DNA of 42,259 bases from an uncultured Porphyromonadaceae bacterium (lineage in GTDB: Bacteria; Bacteroidota; Bacteroidia; Bacteroidales; Coprobacteraceae), in contig URAV01000035.1 of assembly GCA_900545915.1 (NCBI GenBank), forward strand, positions 1-42,259, given 5' to 3'. This document shows positions 1 through 7,696 of this stretch, piece by piece. The notes below the pieces were generated by a model. That model did not search any database. It saw nothing but the letters and a program-made list of their open reading frames with translations, and was not told where the DNA came from. The first letter of the stretch is position 1. The number at the start of each line of letters is the position of its first letter. A program made the position numbers and the translations under genes.

Positions 1-135
1 ACGCAAAGATGACCTGATAATATTTTCTAATTGGAAAATTTAGACAGGCTCTTAGAGCCTATCCAAATTTTCCGATGCATAAAATCCATCGGGTCATTTT
101 CTCTCTTTTCTCCGGTCTGCTTTTTCCATTTTCTC
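1..135. repeat. Interspersed intergenic repeat, inverted pair (copies A and A')
   Basis: The plus-strand copy begins at the window edge, runs through CTGATAATATTTT (14-26) and GGAAAATTT (33-41), and ends in AGGCTCT (46-52). An inverted copy starts at once with AGAGCCT (54-60) and AAATTTTCC (65-73) and continues to about 135. The junction can fold as a hairpin (33-73) with stems of 9 and 7 bp around a 4x4 internal loop. The same unit recurs near 11.4, 28.4 and 34.5 kb. The left end is cut by the window. Confidence 0.8.
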
Positions 136-401
136 AAATGCATTATAAAAGCAGGAATAATATTCACCAAGAAAATAATGATTGATAATTATTAGAAAAG
201 TATTAAAAAAACTATCGAATATGAGATATTTAGCGACACAGCCTTGAACTACTACGTTGCGGAACTTATAAAGTGGCAAGAGAACATAAGGCTGTAATTA
301 CAATCGAGAACAAGCAGTCCATATCGGAACAGCGCATATCTTCCATTGAAAAGAAACAGATGTCGGCAAAGTGCAAAAGAAATACCGGTCGAGAAAACAT
401 C
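136..401. other. AT-rich intergenic stretch, nothing recognised
   Basis: This lies between the repeat pair and the stop codon of the Fur-family gene. I see no credible gene, tRNA or strong terminator here. Two open frames touch it: one runs into repeat sequence, and the other continues antisense through the Fur gene. Confidence 0.5.
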
Positions 402-842
402 TCATATTTCGGAATGCCGTCTCTTACATTCCGGACACTCCCCCTTGATCATATAATTGACAAAATGCGGTGTAAAATCTTCAGGAAGTTCCATTATCGG
501 AACATGTATTGTCTTAAAACAATACGTCCGGTGACACACTTCGCAATAAAAATGAATATGCATATCGGAAAGAGAACATTTACCTTCACTCATACATGCC
601 TCATACTTTAAAGATCCGCTGCCATCTTCCATTGCATGAACGACATTGTGTTCGAGAAACAATGTCAACACACGAAAGATACTCGACTTGTCCATCGTAA
701 CAATGAAATCCTCCAAATCCGCTAAACTGACAGGTGTCGAATTACTTAATAAAGCCCTTAATACCAATATACGGTTAGCTGTCGGTTTTATTCCTTTTCG
801 TTCTAATCTTTCTAAAATTTCCTTTTCACTTATATCCACCAT
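402..842 (-). CDS. Fur-family metal-responsive transcriptional repressor
   Basis: This is a 146-aa protein of the Fur/Zur/PerR family: a winged-helix DNA-binding half (about residues 1-80, with the pattern GIKPTANRILVLRAL and a recognition region SSIFRVLTLFLE), then a dimerisation and metal-binding half. The metal half shows HIHFYCEVC and a C-terminal CPEC, the two CxxC pairs that bind structural zinc in this family. The open frame reaches upstream to 917 inside mnmA, but the start at 842 (MVDISEKEIL) gives the normal family length and leaves a 26-bp gap after the mnmA stop. The pair is therefore probably co-transcribed, mnmA first. Which metal or signal it senses cannot be told from sequence; the Bacteroidota Zur-like and peroxide-sensing branches look alike at this level. 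Confidence 0.88.
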   Translation of the reverse strand: MVDISEKEILERLERKGIKPTANRILVLRALLSNSTPVSLADLEDFIVTMDKSSIFRVLTLFLEHNVVHAMEDGSGSLKYEACMSEGKCSLSDMHIHFYCEVCHRTYCFKTIHVPIMELPEDFTPHFVNYMIKGECPECKRRHSEI

Positions 843-868
843 AATTCTCAATACTGTTTTTTTAATTA

Positions 869-1921
869 TTATTCCGCAGACACGATAATCCCCCCGCCCA
901 ATAACCTGTCTCCGCAATAAAAAGCAGCCGCCTGACCGGGAGCAACAGAATGTACCGGCTCTTCAAAACAAACTTCCGCCCGATTATCCGAAATAAAAAA
1001 GACCCGACAGGGAGTATTCTGTTTCCGATAACGGATTCTGCAGGTTATCGCATAACGTCCGTCAAAATCGAAAGGATTAATTACATTTACAGTTTTCAGT
1101 ATCATCCGGGTTTTATACATTCCCGAAAGGGGGGCAATAACAACCCTATTATTCGAAACTGATATTTCTTTAACAAAAACCGGATATTGCAAATTCAGCC
1201 CCAGCCCTCTGCGTTGTCCTACGGTATAAAAAGGATATCCTTCATGCTTACCGATAATCTTGCCGGATTCATCTTCGTAAAATCCCTCTGAAAAAACAGA
1301 TTCGCCTAACCGCTTTTTCAGAAAAGAACGATAATCTCCCGGACAGAAACAAACCCCTAAACTATCTTTTCGGGCAGCAATCTGACAGAATCCCCGTTGT
1401 CGGGCAATTTCCCGAACCTCAGTCTTTGTTAACATCCCTAAAGGTAAAATCATTCTTTTGATCAAAATCTCAGGAAGTCCCCAAAGAAAAAAGGACTGGT
1501 CTTTGTCCGGATCGACTCCGGATTGCAGATAAGAATGACCTCCCGTCTCCATCAACCGGACATAATGCCCGGTAGCGATATGCCGGATTCCCCGTTCATC
1601 TGCGATTCTGGCCATTAACGGCCATTTAAAGGTATTATTGCAAATAATACAAGGCACAGGTGTGCGACCGGACATATATTCATTTATAAAATAAGTAACA
1701 ATATTTTTCTCAAACTCCTTTCGTACATCATAGATATAATGAGGTATTCCCAACCGATCAGCTAACTCAGCCGATTCACTCAGGTATGCGGTATTTCCTT
1801 CGATTTCATAAAACCGAAATGTTATGCCGGTAACATCGTATCCCTGCTCCTGCAATAATATTGCAGCGACAGAGCTGTCAGTACCGCCACTCATCCCCAG
1901 TAAAACCTTTTTTCTGTTCAT
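869..1921 (-). CDS. mnmA: tRNA-specific 2-thiouridylase MnmA
   Basis: This enzyme adenylates U34 of Lys, Glu and Gln tRNAs and transfers sulfur to give the 2-thio group, in the cytoplasm. The 350-aa length is normal. Visible are the PP-loop SGGTDSS (residues 11-17), the first catalytic cysteine in CIICNN (C94), the second in GVCF (C191), and TVGQRRGLGL of the central domain. C91 occupies the position where E. coli MnmA has Asp99, which may matter for tRNA handling or may be a lineage variant. The start at 1921 sits about 14 nt from the TSS predicted from a TATATTTG box. The Fur-family gene follows after 26 bp. Some Bacteroidota carry more than one MnmA, so this may be one of several. Confidence 0.93.
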   Translation of the reverse strand: MNRKKVLLGMSGGTDSSVAAILLQEQGYDVTGITFRFYEIEGNTAYLSESAELADRLGIPHYIYDVRKEFEKNIVTYFINEYMSGRTPVPCIICNNTFKWPLMARIADERGIRHIATGHYVRLMETGGHSYLQSGVDPDKDQSFFLWGLPEILIKRMILPLGMLTKTEVREIARQRGFCQIAARKDSLGVCFCPGDYRSFLKKRLGESVFSEGFYEDESGKIIGKHEGYPFYTVGQRRGLGLNLQYPVFVKEISVSNNRVVIAPLSGMYKTRMILKTVNVINPFDFDGRYAITCRIRYRKQNTPCRVFFISDNRAEVCFEEPVHSVAPGQAAAFYCGDRLLGGGIIVSAE

Positions 1922-1941
1922 TTCAGATTTTTTACCTCTCG

Positions 1942-1949
1942 CAAATATA
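1942..1949 (-). promoter_or_regulatory. -7 promoter element of mnmA-fur
   Basis: The minus strand reads TATATTTG, a match to the Bacteroidota TAnnTTTG element. The predicted start of transcription is near 1935, about 14 nt before the mnmA ATG. It lies back to back with the HAD-gene promoter. Confidence 0.65.
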
Positions 1950-1971
1950 AGACTATTCTTATGAATGTGCG

Positions 1972-1979
1972 TATCTTTG
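1972..1979 (+). promoter_or_regulatory. -7 promoter element of the HAD hydrolase gene
   Basis: TATCTTTG matches TAnnTTTG. Transcription would begin near 1986, downstream of the ATG that opens the longest frame (1961). The usable start is therefore at 2003. Confidence 0.6.
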
Positions 1980-2002
1980 CTTTCAAAATGGGAATAAACC
2001 GT

Positions 2003-2692
2003 ATGAAAAAAGAATTGGATATCATCACTTTCGATGCAGACGACACGTTATGGGAAAATGAACTTTTTTTCAGGGAAAACGAGCATCGTTTTTGCGAATT
2101 GATTAAAGAATATGCCGATCAAAATCAAGTTCTCGAATCATTATTGAAAAACGAAATAAAAACACTTCCTATATATGGTTATGGGATCAAGGGATTTGTT
2201 CTCAGTATGATAGAAACGGCATTGGAACTCAGTAACAATAAAATTTCAGGAAATACAATCAAAGAAATACTGGAATTAGGAAAAAGACAACTTTCTTATC
2301 CTGTCAAATTAATCGACGGCGTAGAAGATACGCTATCTGCTCTCCAGAAAGATTATACTTTAGTCATGGCAACGAAAGGTGATCTTACCGACCAAGAACG
2401 AAAGATCGAAGAATCGGGATTAAAAAAATACTTCTCTCATATCGAAATCATGAGCGAGAAAAATGAGTCGGGTTACCGGTCTCTGATAGATCGGCTACAA
2501 GTATCTCCTGATAAATTTCTCATGGTCGGAAATTCCTTGAAATCGGATATTATTCCGGTCCTGTCGATCGGAGGATATGCAGCACACATTCCTTTTTATA
2601 CGACATGGGAACATGAAAAGGTTGATAAGCCGGAGACGTGTGACCGGATGTTTTCATTAAAATCGATTCGGGAATTATTGTCTATTATTTAG
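2003..2692 (+). CDS. HAD-superfamily hydrolase
   Basis: This is a 229-aa haloacid dehalogenase-type phosphatase of unknown substrate. The nucleophile motif is FDADDT (D11 and D13 counted from the chosen start). Motif II is around MATKG, and the acidic motif IV is GNSLKSDI, where the usual GDS is GNS. A helical cap of about 90 residues follows motif I, as in the YjjG/phosphoglycolate-phosphatase branch. The start at 2003 is chosen over 1961 because a -7 promoter box occupies 1972-1979. The gene is divergent from mnmA and stands alone. Function cannot be narrowed beyond phosphatase of a small phosphorylated metabolite. Confidence 0.85.
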   Translation: MKKELDIITFDADDTLWENELFFRENEHRFCELIKEYADQNQVLESLLKNEIKTLPIYGYGIKGFVLSMIETALELSNNKISGNTIKEILELGKRQLSYPVKLIDGVEDTLSALQKDYTLVMATKGDLTDQERKIEESGLKKYFSHIEIMSEKNESGYRSLIDRLQVSPDKFLMVGNSLKSDIIPVLSIGGYAAHIPFYTTWEHEKVDKPETCDRMFSLKSIRELLSII

Positions 2693-2740
2693 TTCTTGTT
2701 CAGATTTCCCGATAAAGAGATGCGCAAGACAGACCCGAGT

Positions 2741-2759
2741 AAAATTCAGACAAGCTCTT
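2741..2759 (+). repeat. Short remnant of the intergenic repeat (copy E)
   Basis: AAATTCAGACAAGCTCTT resembles the conserved right end of the repeat family (AAATTTAGACAGGCTCT), but the upstream part of the unit is not recognisable. It lies between the convergent stops of the HAD and M16 genes. Confidence 0.5.
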
Positions 2760-2761
2760 AA

Positions 2762-3985
2762 TCAAACAAAAACAAGAGTAGAGACGCTTTGCTCGTCCAA
2801 TATCTCATTGGCTACCTCGAGCAGATCTGACGCGGTAACGGCTTCTATCCTACGAAACGATTCCTCGAGAGTATCATATTTATTGTAATGTAAAAATGTT
2901 TTTCCTAAACCTAAAGCCATACTTTCTCGATTTTCAGTTCCGACCCCCATCTGTCCGATAAACTGTTTTTTGACCGCCGCCAGCTGAGATATAGACAATG
3001 CCGTATCACGCAAACGCTTAAATTCCTTATGCATCAATGAAAGGCATCTATCTACTTTCTTCGGATCTGTTCCGAAATATATAGCGAAGACTCCGGTATC
3101 TGTATATGAAGTTACAGAAGACTCAACGGTATAAACACACCCGGTCTTCTCACGTAAAGCAATATTCAGACGGCTGTTCATACCCGGTCCTCCAAGCATA
3201 TTATTCAATAAAAATAATGGAACTCGTCGCTCGTCGAACATACTATATGCCCGATTCCCGACTAAAGCGTGTGCTTGAAAAGTATCCAAAATACGACGCT
3301 CCACAAACGGGAAATATTCTCCGGGAGCAACTCTATGATTTATTCCTTCTCCACTCGGTTCTCTCCCGATATATTTCTCAAGCAAAGATATCACGCGTTT
3401 AAAAGGGGTATGCCCCATAAAAAAGAATACCATATTCGAAGGGATGTACTGCCGTTTCAAAAAACGACGTCCGTCCTGAGAAGTAAAACGAAGCAACTCC
3501 TCCGGTTCTCCTAATATATTGTGCCCCAAGGCATGCCCTGAAAAAAGTAAATTCTCAAATTCATCATAAATCAATTCGGCCGGATTATCTTTATAAGAAT
3601 TGATCTCATCGAGAATCACTTCGACCTCTCGTTCTATCTCCTGTACCGGAAATTGAGAATGAAGTACCAAATCGCACAATAATTCTACAGCTCGAGATAA
3701 ATGTTCTTCTAAAAAAACCGCATATACGGTTGTCTCTTCCTTTGCCGTATAAGCATTCAACTCACCTCCGACATTTTCCATTCGGTTCAGAATATGCCAC
3801 GATTTACGATGTTCAGTTCCTTTAAATATAAGATGTTCGACAAAATGAGCCATACCGAATTCTCCCGAGAATTCGTCTCTTGTTCCCGCATTGACCGTAA
3901 ACCCGCAATAAGAGACAGAAGAAGCGGTTGGCTGATATATAATACGCAGACCGTTCGATAAAGTATAAAATTGATGGTGTGCCAT
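2762..3985 (-). CDS. M16 family zinc metallopeptidase
   Basis: This is a 407-aa single-chain insulinase/mitochondrial-processing-peptidase-like protease. The inverted zinc motif HFVEH is at residues 47-51 and the third ligand is a Glu at about 127 (LDEINSYKD), giving the family spacing HxxEH-x75-E. The C-terminal half is the second, inactive M16 repeat, with the conserved R/Y region GGPGMNSRLNIALREKTGCVYTV. No signal peptide is seen, so it may act in the cytoplasm. The longest frame starts at 4036, but a TAATTTTG promoter box lies at 4009-4016, which places the start at 3985 (MAHHQFYTL) with a leader of about 17 nt. The natural substrate is unknown. Confidence 0.9.
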   Translation of the reverse strand: MAHHQFYTLSNGLRIIYQPTASSVSYCGFTVNAGTRDEFSGEFGMAHFVEHLIFKGTEHRKSWHILNRMENVGGELNAYTAKEETTVYAVFLEEHLSRAVELLCDLVLHSQFPVQEIEREVEVILDEINSYKDNPAELIYDEFENLLFSGHALGHNILGEPEELLRFTSQDGRRFLKRQYIPSNMVFFFMGHTPFKRVISLLEKYIGREPSGEGINHRVAPGEYFPFVERRILDTFQAHALVGNRAYSMFDERRVPLFLLNNMLGGPGMNSRLNIALREKTGCVYTVESSVTSYTDTGVFAIYFGTDPKKVDRCLSLMHKEFKRLRDTALSISQLAAVKKQFIGQMGVGTENRESMALGLGKTFLHYNKYDTLEESFRRIEAVTASDLLEVANEILDEQSVSTLVFV

Positions 3986-4008
3986 ACTTTCTATTTCTTT
4001 TAAGCGCA

Positions 4009-4016
4009 CAAAATTA
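4009..4016 (-). promoter_or_regulatory. -7 promoter element of the M16 peptidase gene
   Basis: The minus strand reads TAATTTTG, 24 nt upstream of the chosen ATG. It falls inside the longer open frame and is the reason for the shorter start. Confidence 0.55.
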
Positions 4017-4126
4017 GACATAAAAAAATGTTCCAAGCCATTTTTTCCAAAACATTTCTTTTACTATCAACAATATACTATCGATAAAAAATATTTTGAG
4101 AAAGATAATATTTAGTAAAAAAGCTC

Positions 4127-4134
4127 TATCTTCG
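4127..4134 (+). promoter_or_regulatory. Weak -7 promoter candidate of the LOG-isomerase-kinase operon
   Basis: TATCTTCG differs from TAnnTTTG by one base and lies 14 nt before the ATG at 4149. It is the only candidate close to the start. Confidence 0.35.
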
Positions 4135-4148
4135 TTTTTACAAACCCA

Positions 4149-4703
4149 ATGAAAGAAACTATGATTCAAAATATCGGTCTTTTTTGCGCTTCGGGTAATG
4201 AAGTTGACAATTGTTATTTTGAAGAGTCGGCAATAATAGGCCGATGGATAGGAAAAAATAAAAAAAGGTTGATATACGGTGGGGCTAATGTAGGACTCAT
4301 GGAAGCAACGGCCGAACATGTAAAAAAACACGGCGGATACATTACCGGAATTATCACACACCGTATTTGCGATTATGGAAAAGCCAGCCGACTACCGGAT
4401 GAATTGATTAGGGTAGAGACTCTCGGAGAGAGAAAACAGATAATGCTCGACAAAGCCGATGTATTCATTGCCTTGCCCGGAGGATTCGGAACATTAGATG
4501 AAATTTTTACCGTAATCGCAGCCGGACATTTAGGCTATCACGATAAAAAAGTCATATTCTGTAATACAAACGGATTTTATAATCTTCTGATCGACCAAAT
4601 AGAGCTATTTTACAGGGAACGATTCGCATCCCCCCATTACAAAAATTATTATCAAATAGCAACGAATGCAGAAGAGTGTACCCGAATACTCGAAAATCTT
4701 TGA
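4149..4703 (+). CDS. LOG family protein (nucleoside 5'-monophosphate phosphoribohydrolase-like)
   Basis: This 184-aa Rossmann-fold protein carries the two LOG signatures: GGANVGLM (residues 44-51) and PGGFGTLDE (110-118), with the conserved GERKQ between them (R95). LOG proteins cleave base from ribose 5-phosphate in nucleoside monophosphates. In plants this activates cytokinins; in bacteria the role is usually nucleotide turnover. The family was once misnamed lysine decarboxylase. It starts a likely three-gene operon: the isomerase gene begins 30 bp downstream. A second ATG at 4161 (MIQNIG) is an alternative start. Confidence 0.88.
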   Translation: MKETMIQNIGLFCASGNEVDNCYFEESAIIGRWIGKNKKRLIYGGANVGLMEATAEHVKKHGGYITGIITHRICDYGKASRLPDELIRVETLGERKQIMLDKADVFIALPGGFGTLDEIFTVIAAGHLGYHDKKVIFCNTNGFYNLLIDQIELFYRERFASPHYKNYYQIATNAEECTRILENL

Positions 4704-4733
4704 ATTATTAAATCAATTAAATACATAACCGGA

Positions 4734-5354
4734 ATGACAACTGCTGAGGACATTCAATCTATTTTACGACGTGAAGCGAACGCTATATTAAATATTCCCA
4801 TATCCGATGCTTTTGAAAAAGCTATTTCATTAATCGTAGAACAAGTACACCGCAAAAAAGGGAAATTAGTTACCAGCGGAATGGGGAAAGCCGGACAGAT
4901 CGCCATGAATATCGCAACGACTTTCTGCTCCACAGGAATACCTTCTGTATTTTTACATCCCAGTGAAGCTCAACACGGAGATTTAGGTGTTCTACAAGAA
5001 AACGATCTAATGCTGGTAATTTCTAATTCGGGAAAAACCCGAGAGATTTTAGAATTACTTGTTTTAGCATCCCGACTACAACCCGATCTACGATTTATTG
5101 TCATTACCGGAAATCCCAACAGTCAATTGGCACAATCCGCCGATGTCTGCCTGTTTACCGGGGCACCGGCAGAAGTTTGTCCGTTAGGCCTTACTCCGAC
5201 GACTTCGACAACTCTCATGACCGTTATCGGCGACATATTAGTCGTAGGCACTATGAAAGCAACCGGATTCGACAGCAGCCAATATGCGCTAAGACATCAC
5301 GGAGGGTATTTGGGGCAACTTTCGCGAGAACAATCCTGTGACGACAAAAAATAA
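4734..5354 (+). CDS. D-arabinose 5-phosphate isomerase, single SIS domain
   Basis: This 206-aa sugar isomerase (SIS) domain protein is of the KdsD/KpsF/GutQ type. It is expected to convert ribulose 5-phosphate to arabinose 5-phosphate, the first step towards Kdo for lipopolysaccharide. The SIS core is clear (SGMGKAGQIAMNIA, HPSEAQHGDLG, ISNSGKTREILEL, GLTPTTSTT). E. coli KdsD is about 328 aa, with two C-terminal CBS domains; these are absent here. Single-domain isomerases of this kind are known from Bacteroides fragilis. The stop codon is 6 bp before the PfkB kinase start, so the two are co-transcribed and probably linked in function. Confidence 0.87.
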   Translation: MTTAEDIQSILRREANAILNIPISDAFEKAISLIVEQVHRKKGKLVTSGMGKAGQIAMNIATTFCSTGIPSVFLHPSEAQHGDLGVLQENDLMLVISNSGKTREILELLVLASRLQPDLRFIVITGNPNSQLAQSADVCLFTGAPAEVCPLGLTPTTSTTLMTVIGDILVVGTMKATGFDSSQYALRHHGGYLGQLSREQSCDDKK

Positions 5355-5360
5355 TGATAT

Positions 5361-6290
5361 ATGCGAAAGATTATAGGTATAGGAGAAACGATTCTCGATA
5401 TAATTTTCAAAAACGGGCAACCGACCAAAGCTTTACCGGGAGGCTCTGTATTCAATACGATGATCAGTCTGGGACGCTTAGGAACGCCTGTTCACTTCAT
5501 AACGGAATTAGGTCAAGATCAAGTCGGGAGCAATATCTTGTCATTCATGCAGGAAAATAACCTGTCAATCGAGAATGTAGATATATTTTGTGAAGGAAAG
5601 TCTCCTGTATCTTTGGCTTTTTTAGATGACAAGAATGAAGCTCGGTATATGTTTTATACCCAATATCCCGAAAATAGACTAAATGTCGTATGGCCGAGAA
5701 TAGACCCCGACGACATTTTGATTTTAGGCTCATACTATGCCGTAAATCCCTCTCTAAGATTCCGGATAACAGAGTTTCTGGAATATGCCCGTGAACGGAA
5801 AGCTATAATTTATTACGATCCTAATTTCCGGAAAGCTCACGCTCACGAAGCCATGCGCATCACTCCGTCTTTACTCGAGAATTTCGAATATGCTGATATT
5901 ATACGAGGTTCGGAAGAAGATTTCGAGACTTTATTTAATCTTTCAGATCCTGAGAAAGTATATCTCGATAAAATTAAGTTCTATTGTCCTAATTTTATCT
6001 ATACACGAGGATCAAAAGGTGTAGAATTATTCACCGCACAAACACATTTACATTTCGATGTACCGCAAATAAAACCGATCAGTACGATAGGTGCCGGAGA
6101 CAATTTCAATGCCGGACTACTTTACGGTATATTGAAAGAAAATATTTCCCGCAGCCAATTAGAAAACCTCTCTCCGGATAAGTGGTCTGATATCATATCC
6201 TCAGGAATAGACTTCTCCTTAGAAGTATGCAACTCTTATGATAACTATATTTCTACCGAATTTGCAGCAAAATACAGGACAACACATTAA
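5361..6290 (+). CDS. PfkB-family carbohydrate kinase
   Basis: This 309-aa ribokinase-fold kinase has the N-terminal glycine-rich substrate region (LPGGSVFNTMISLGRLG, about residues 25-41) and the PfkB signature with the catalytic base, TIGAGDNFNAG (D247). PfkB enzymes phosphorylate sugars or nucleosides with ATP; the substrate cannot be read from the sequence. Its tight coupling (6-bp gap) to an arabinose-5-phosphate isomerase suggests a pentose or pentose-derived substrate, but that is inference. It is the last gene of the LOG-isomerase-kinase operon, and a rho-independent terminator follows 46 bp after the stop. Confidence 0.88.
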   Translation: MRKIIGIGETILDIIFKNGQPTKALPGGSVFNTMISLGRLGTPVHFITELGQDQVGSNILSFMQENNLSIENVDIFCEGKSPVSLAFLDDKNEARYMFYTQYPENRLNVVWPRIDPDDILILGSYYAVNPSLRFRITEFLEYARERKAIIYYDPNFRKAHAHEAMRITPSLLENFEYADIIRGSEEDFETLFNLSDPEKVYLDKIKFYCPNFIYTRGSKGVELFTAQTHLHFDVPQIKPISTIGAGDNFNAGLLYGILKENISRSQLENLSPDKWSDIISSGIDFSLEVCNSYDNYISTEFAAKYRTTH

Positions 6291-6336
6291 TAGTCTGCCA
6301 AATCCACAAGATATTCTATTATATATTAAAGAATAT

Positions 6337-6367
6337 AAAGCCTACTTTTTTATAGTGGGCTTTTTTT
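6337..6367 (+). terminator. Rho-independent terminator after the PfkB gene
   Basis: AAAGCCTAC (6337-6345) pairs with GTGGGCTTT (6355-6363) with one G-T pair, followed by a run of T. The T run merges directly into the next promoter. Confidence 0.85.
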
Positions 6368-6374
6368 ATATTTG
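6367..6374 (+). promoter_or_regulatory. -7 promoter element of the phosphatase-like lipoprotein gene
   Basis: TATATTTG lies 26 nt before the ATG. Its first base is also the last base of the upstream terminator's T run, so the two units are packed without spacer. Confidence 0.6.
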
Positions 6375-6400
6375 CGAATATTTATCAAGAGTCACAGACT

Positions 6401-7456
6401 ATGCTAAATCATCTCAAATATCTTTTTTTACTTTTTATTTTCTCAGCTTGCAGTTCTTCTGAACCAGAAATCGACATTGTATGCGAAATCGACAATACTC
6501 CGGATTACATTCTGAAATGGGACATCTCTCCTGTTATAGAAGGGAATGTAAAGATATACAGTTCTGTCGATCCCCAAAACTTCGATACAGAAAATGGTCT
6601 GATCGCAGAATGTCCGATATCTGATGAAAATATACGTATCAAAACAAACCCGACTATCGCCCGTAAATATTTTCTATTAAGATTTGATGACAAATATGAC
6701 CGTATTGTCGGAACTCGTTCTCAACAGTTCAACTTTGTCCAAAATTTCAGAGATCTCGGCGGTTACAAAAATTACGATAAAAAAAGAATAAAATGGGGTA
6801 TGCTGTACCGGTCGGGAAAAATAGACTCTCTTGACAATGAAAGCATACAACGCATGAGAAATTTAAAAATCAAAACCTTGATCGACTTCAGAGATTCTCA
6901 AATTTTCACTTTGCCTCCGGCAAACCTGAAATTAGAAAATATTATACACATGCCCATATCTTTATGCCCATTAGATATATTGGAAGAGAAAATCAACAAC
7001 CATGAATTCAAACGGGGAGATGCATGCGTATTTATGCAAGACCTGTTTATCGGTCTTTCCCAAAAGGCGACGACGACATATAAATCGATGTTCAACCAGT
7101 TGTTAATGCCTGAAAATTATCCGGTAGTGCTCACATGCAGTTATGGAAAAGATTATACGGGATTTGCCGTAGTTCTTATCTTATCCGCACTGAATATACC
7201 TGAAGAAACCATCTTAGATGACTATTTATTGACAAACCAATACCTTGATAAGCGTTCAATAAATCTGAATTTGGTCGATTTCCCTTTAGATATACAAGAA
7301 GCTGTCACCGCTTTGATGACGGCAGATGAACAATACCTCAATTGTGCATTCAAATATATAAAAAGAAAATACGGCAGTACCCAAAATTATTTGGAGCAGG
7401 AGCTGAATATGACTCCGGAAAAACAAAAAAGATTACAAGAAATTCTCCTTCAATAA
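6401..7456 (+). CDS. Lipoprotein of the tyrosine-phosphatase fold with altered catalytic loop
   Basis: This is a 351-aa protein with a lipoprotein signal (FSAC, modified Cys at residue 17). An N-terminal beta-rich segment (about 20-110) precedes a tyrosine/serine phosphatase domain of the Y_phosphatase3 type, recognised by NFRDLGGY (115-122), LYRSGKID and TLIDFRD. The active loop is normally HCxxGKDRTG, but here it is TCSYGKDYTG: Cys246 is kept, the preceding His is Thr245, and the phosphate-binding Arg is Tyr252. It may therefore bind phosphate esters without hydrolysing them, or be inactive. It is a single-gene unit between a terminator and the helicase leader. A membrane-anchored, outward-facing location is expected. 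Confidence 0.8.
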   Translation: MLNHLKYLFLLFIFSACSSSEPEIDIVCEIDNTPDYILKWDISPVIEGNVKIYSSVDPQNFDTENGLIAECPISDENIRIKTNPTIARKYFLLRFDDKYDRIVGTRSQQFNFVQNFRDLGGYKNYDKKRIKWGMLYRSGKIDSLDNESIQRMRNLKIKTLIDFRDSQIFTLPPANLKLENIIHMPISLCPLDILEEKINNHEFKRGDACVFMQDLFIGLSQKATTTYKSMFNQLLMPENYPVVLTCSYGKDYTGFAVVLILSALNIPEETILDDYLLTNQYLDKRSINLNLVDFPLDIQEAVTALMTADEQYLNCAFKYIKRKYGSTQNYLEQELNMTPEKQKRLQEILLQ

Positions 7457-7541
7457 CACCATTGTCAGCCTAATTCTCTATGAATTAAACAAATTCGGTT
7501 AAAAATATGCCGAATTTACAATTATGCCAATATTTATATCT

Positions 7542-7549
7542 ACCTTTGC
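7542..7549 (+). promoter_or_regulatory. -7 promoter element of the DEAD-box helicase gene
   Basis: TACCTTTG matches TAnnTTTG. With transcription starting near 7556, the mRNA has a leader of about 140 nt, far longer than for other genes in the window. Confidence 0.65.
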
Positions 7550-7555
7550 AGACGA

Positions 7556-7696
7556 ATAAATTCTTTAGGTTTCATGTAGGTATACGATTCTCCTTTTAGG
7601 CGGATAGCCCCGTCAGGTATTGAGAAAGTTAAAAGGTTGGGATAACACAGCGACTTCTTGCGGCAATCCTAAAGGTTCTAATAAGCACATAAATAA
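7556..7696 (+). promoter_or_regulatory. Long structured 5' leader of the DEAD-box helicase mRNA
   Basis: CTTTAGG (7563-7569) is perfectly complementary to CCTAAAG (7668-7674), which would close the whole leader. The same 3' segment, ATCCTAA (7666-7672), can instead pair with TTGGGAT (7637-7643) in a local hairpin, so the two folds exclude each other. A near copy of the 5' arm, CCTTTTAGG, lies at 7592-7600. The 3' arm ends 22 nt before the ATG. A cold-responsive or autoregulatory switch is plausible, but I do not recognise a named RNA family. Confidence 0.45.

Noticed and set aside
94..279. 61-aa minus-strand open frame
   Set aside because: Its C-terminus is made of repeat sequence, its composition is not protein-like, and it has no promoter or homology signal.
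273..611. 112-aa plus-strand open frame
   Set aside because: It runs antisense through the Fur-family gene, which has clear family motifs.
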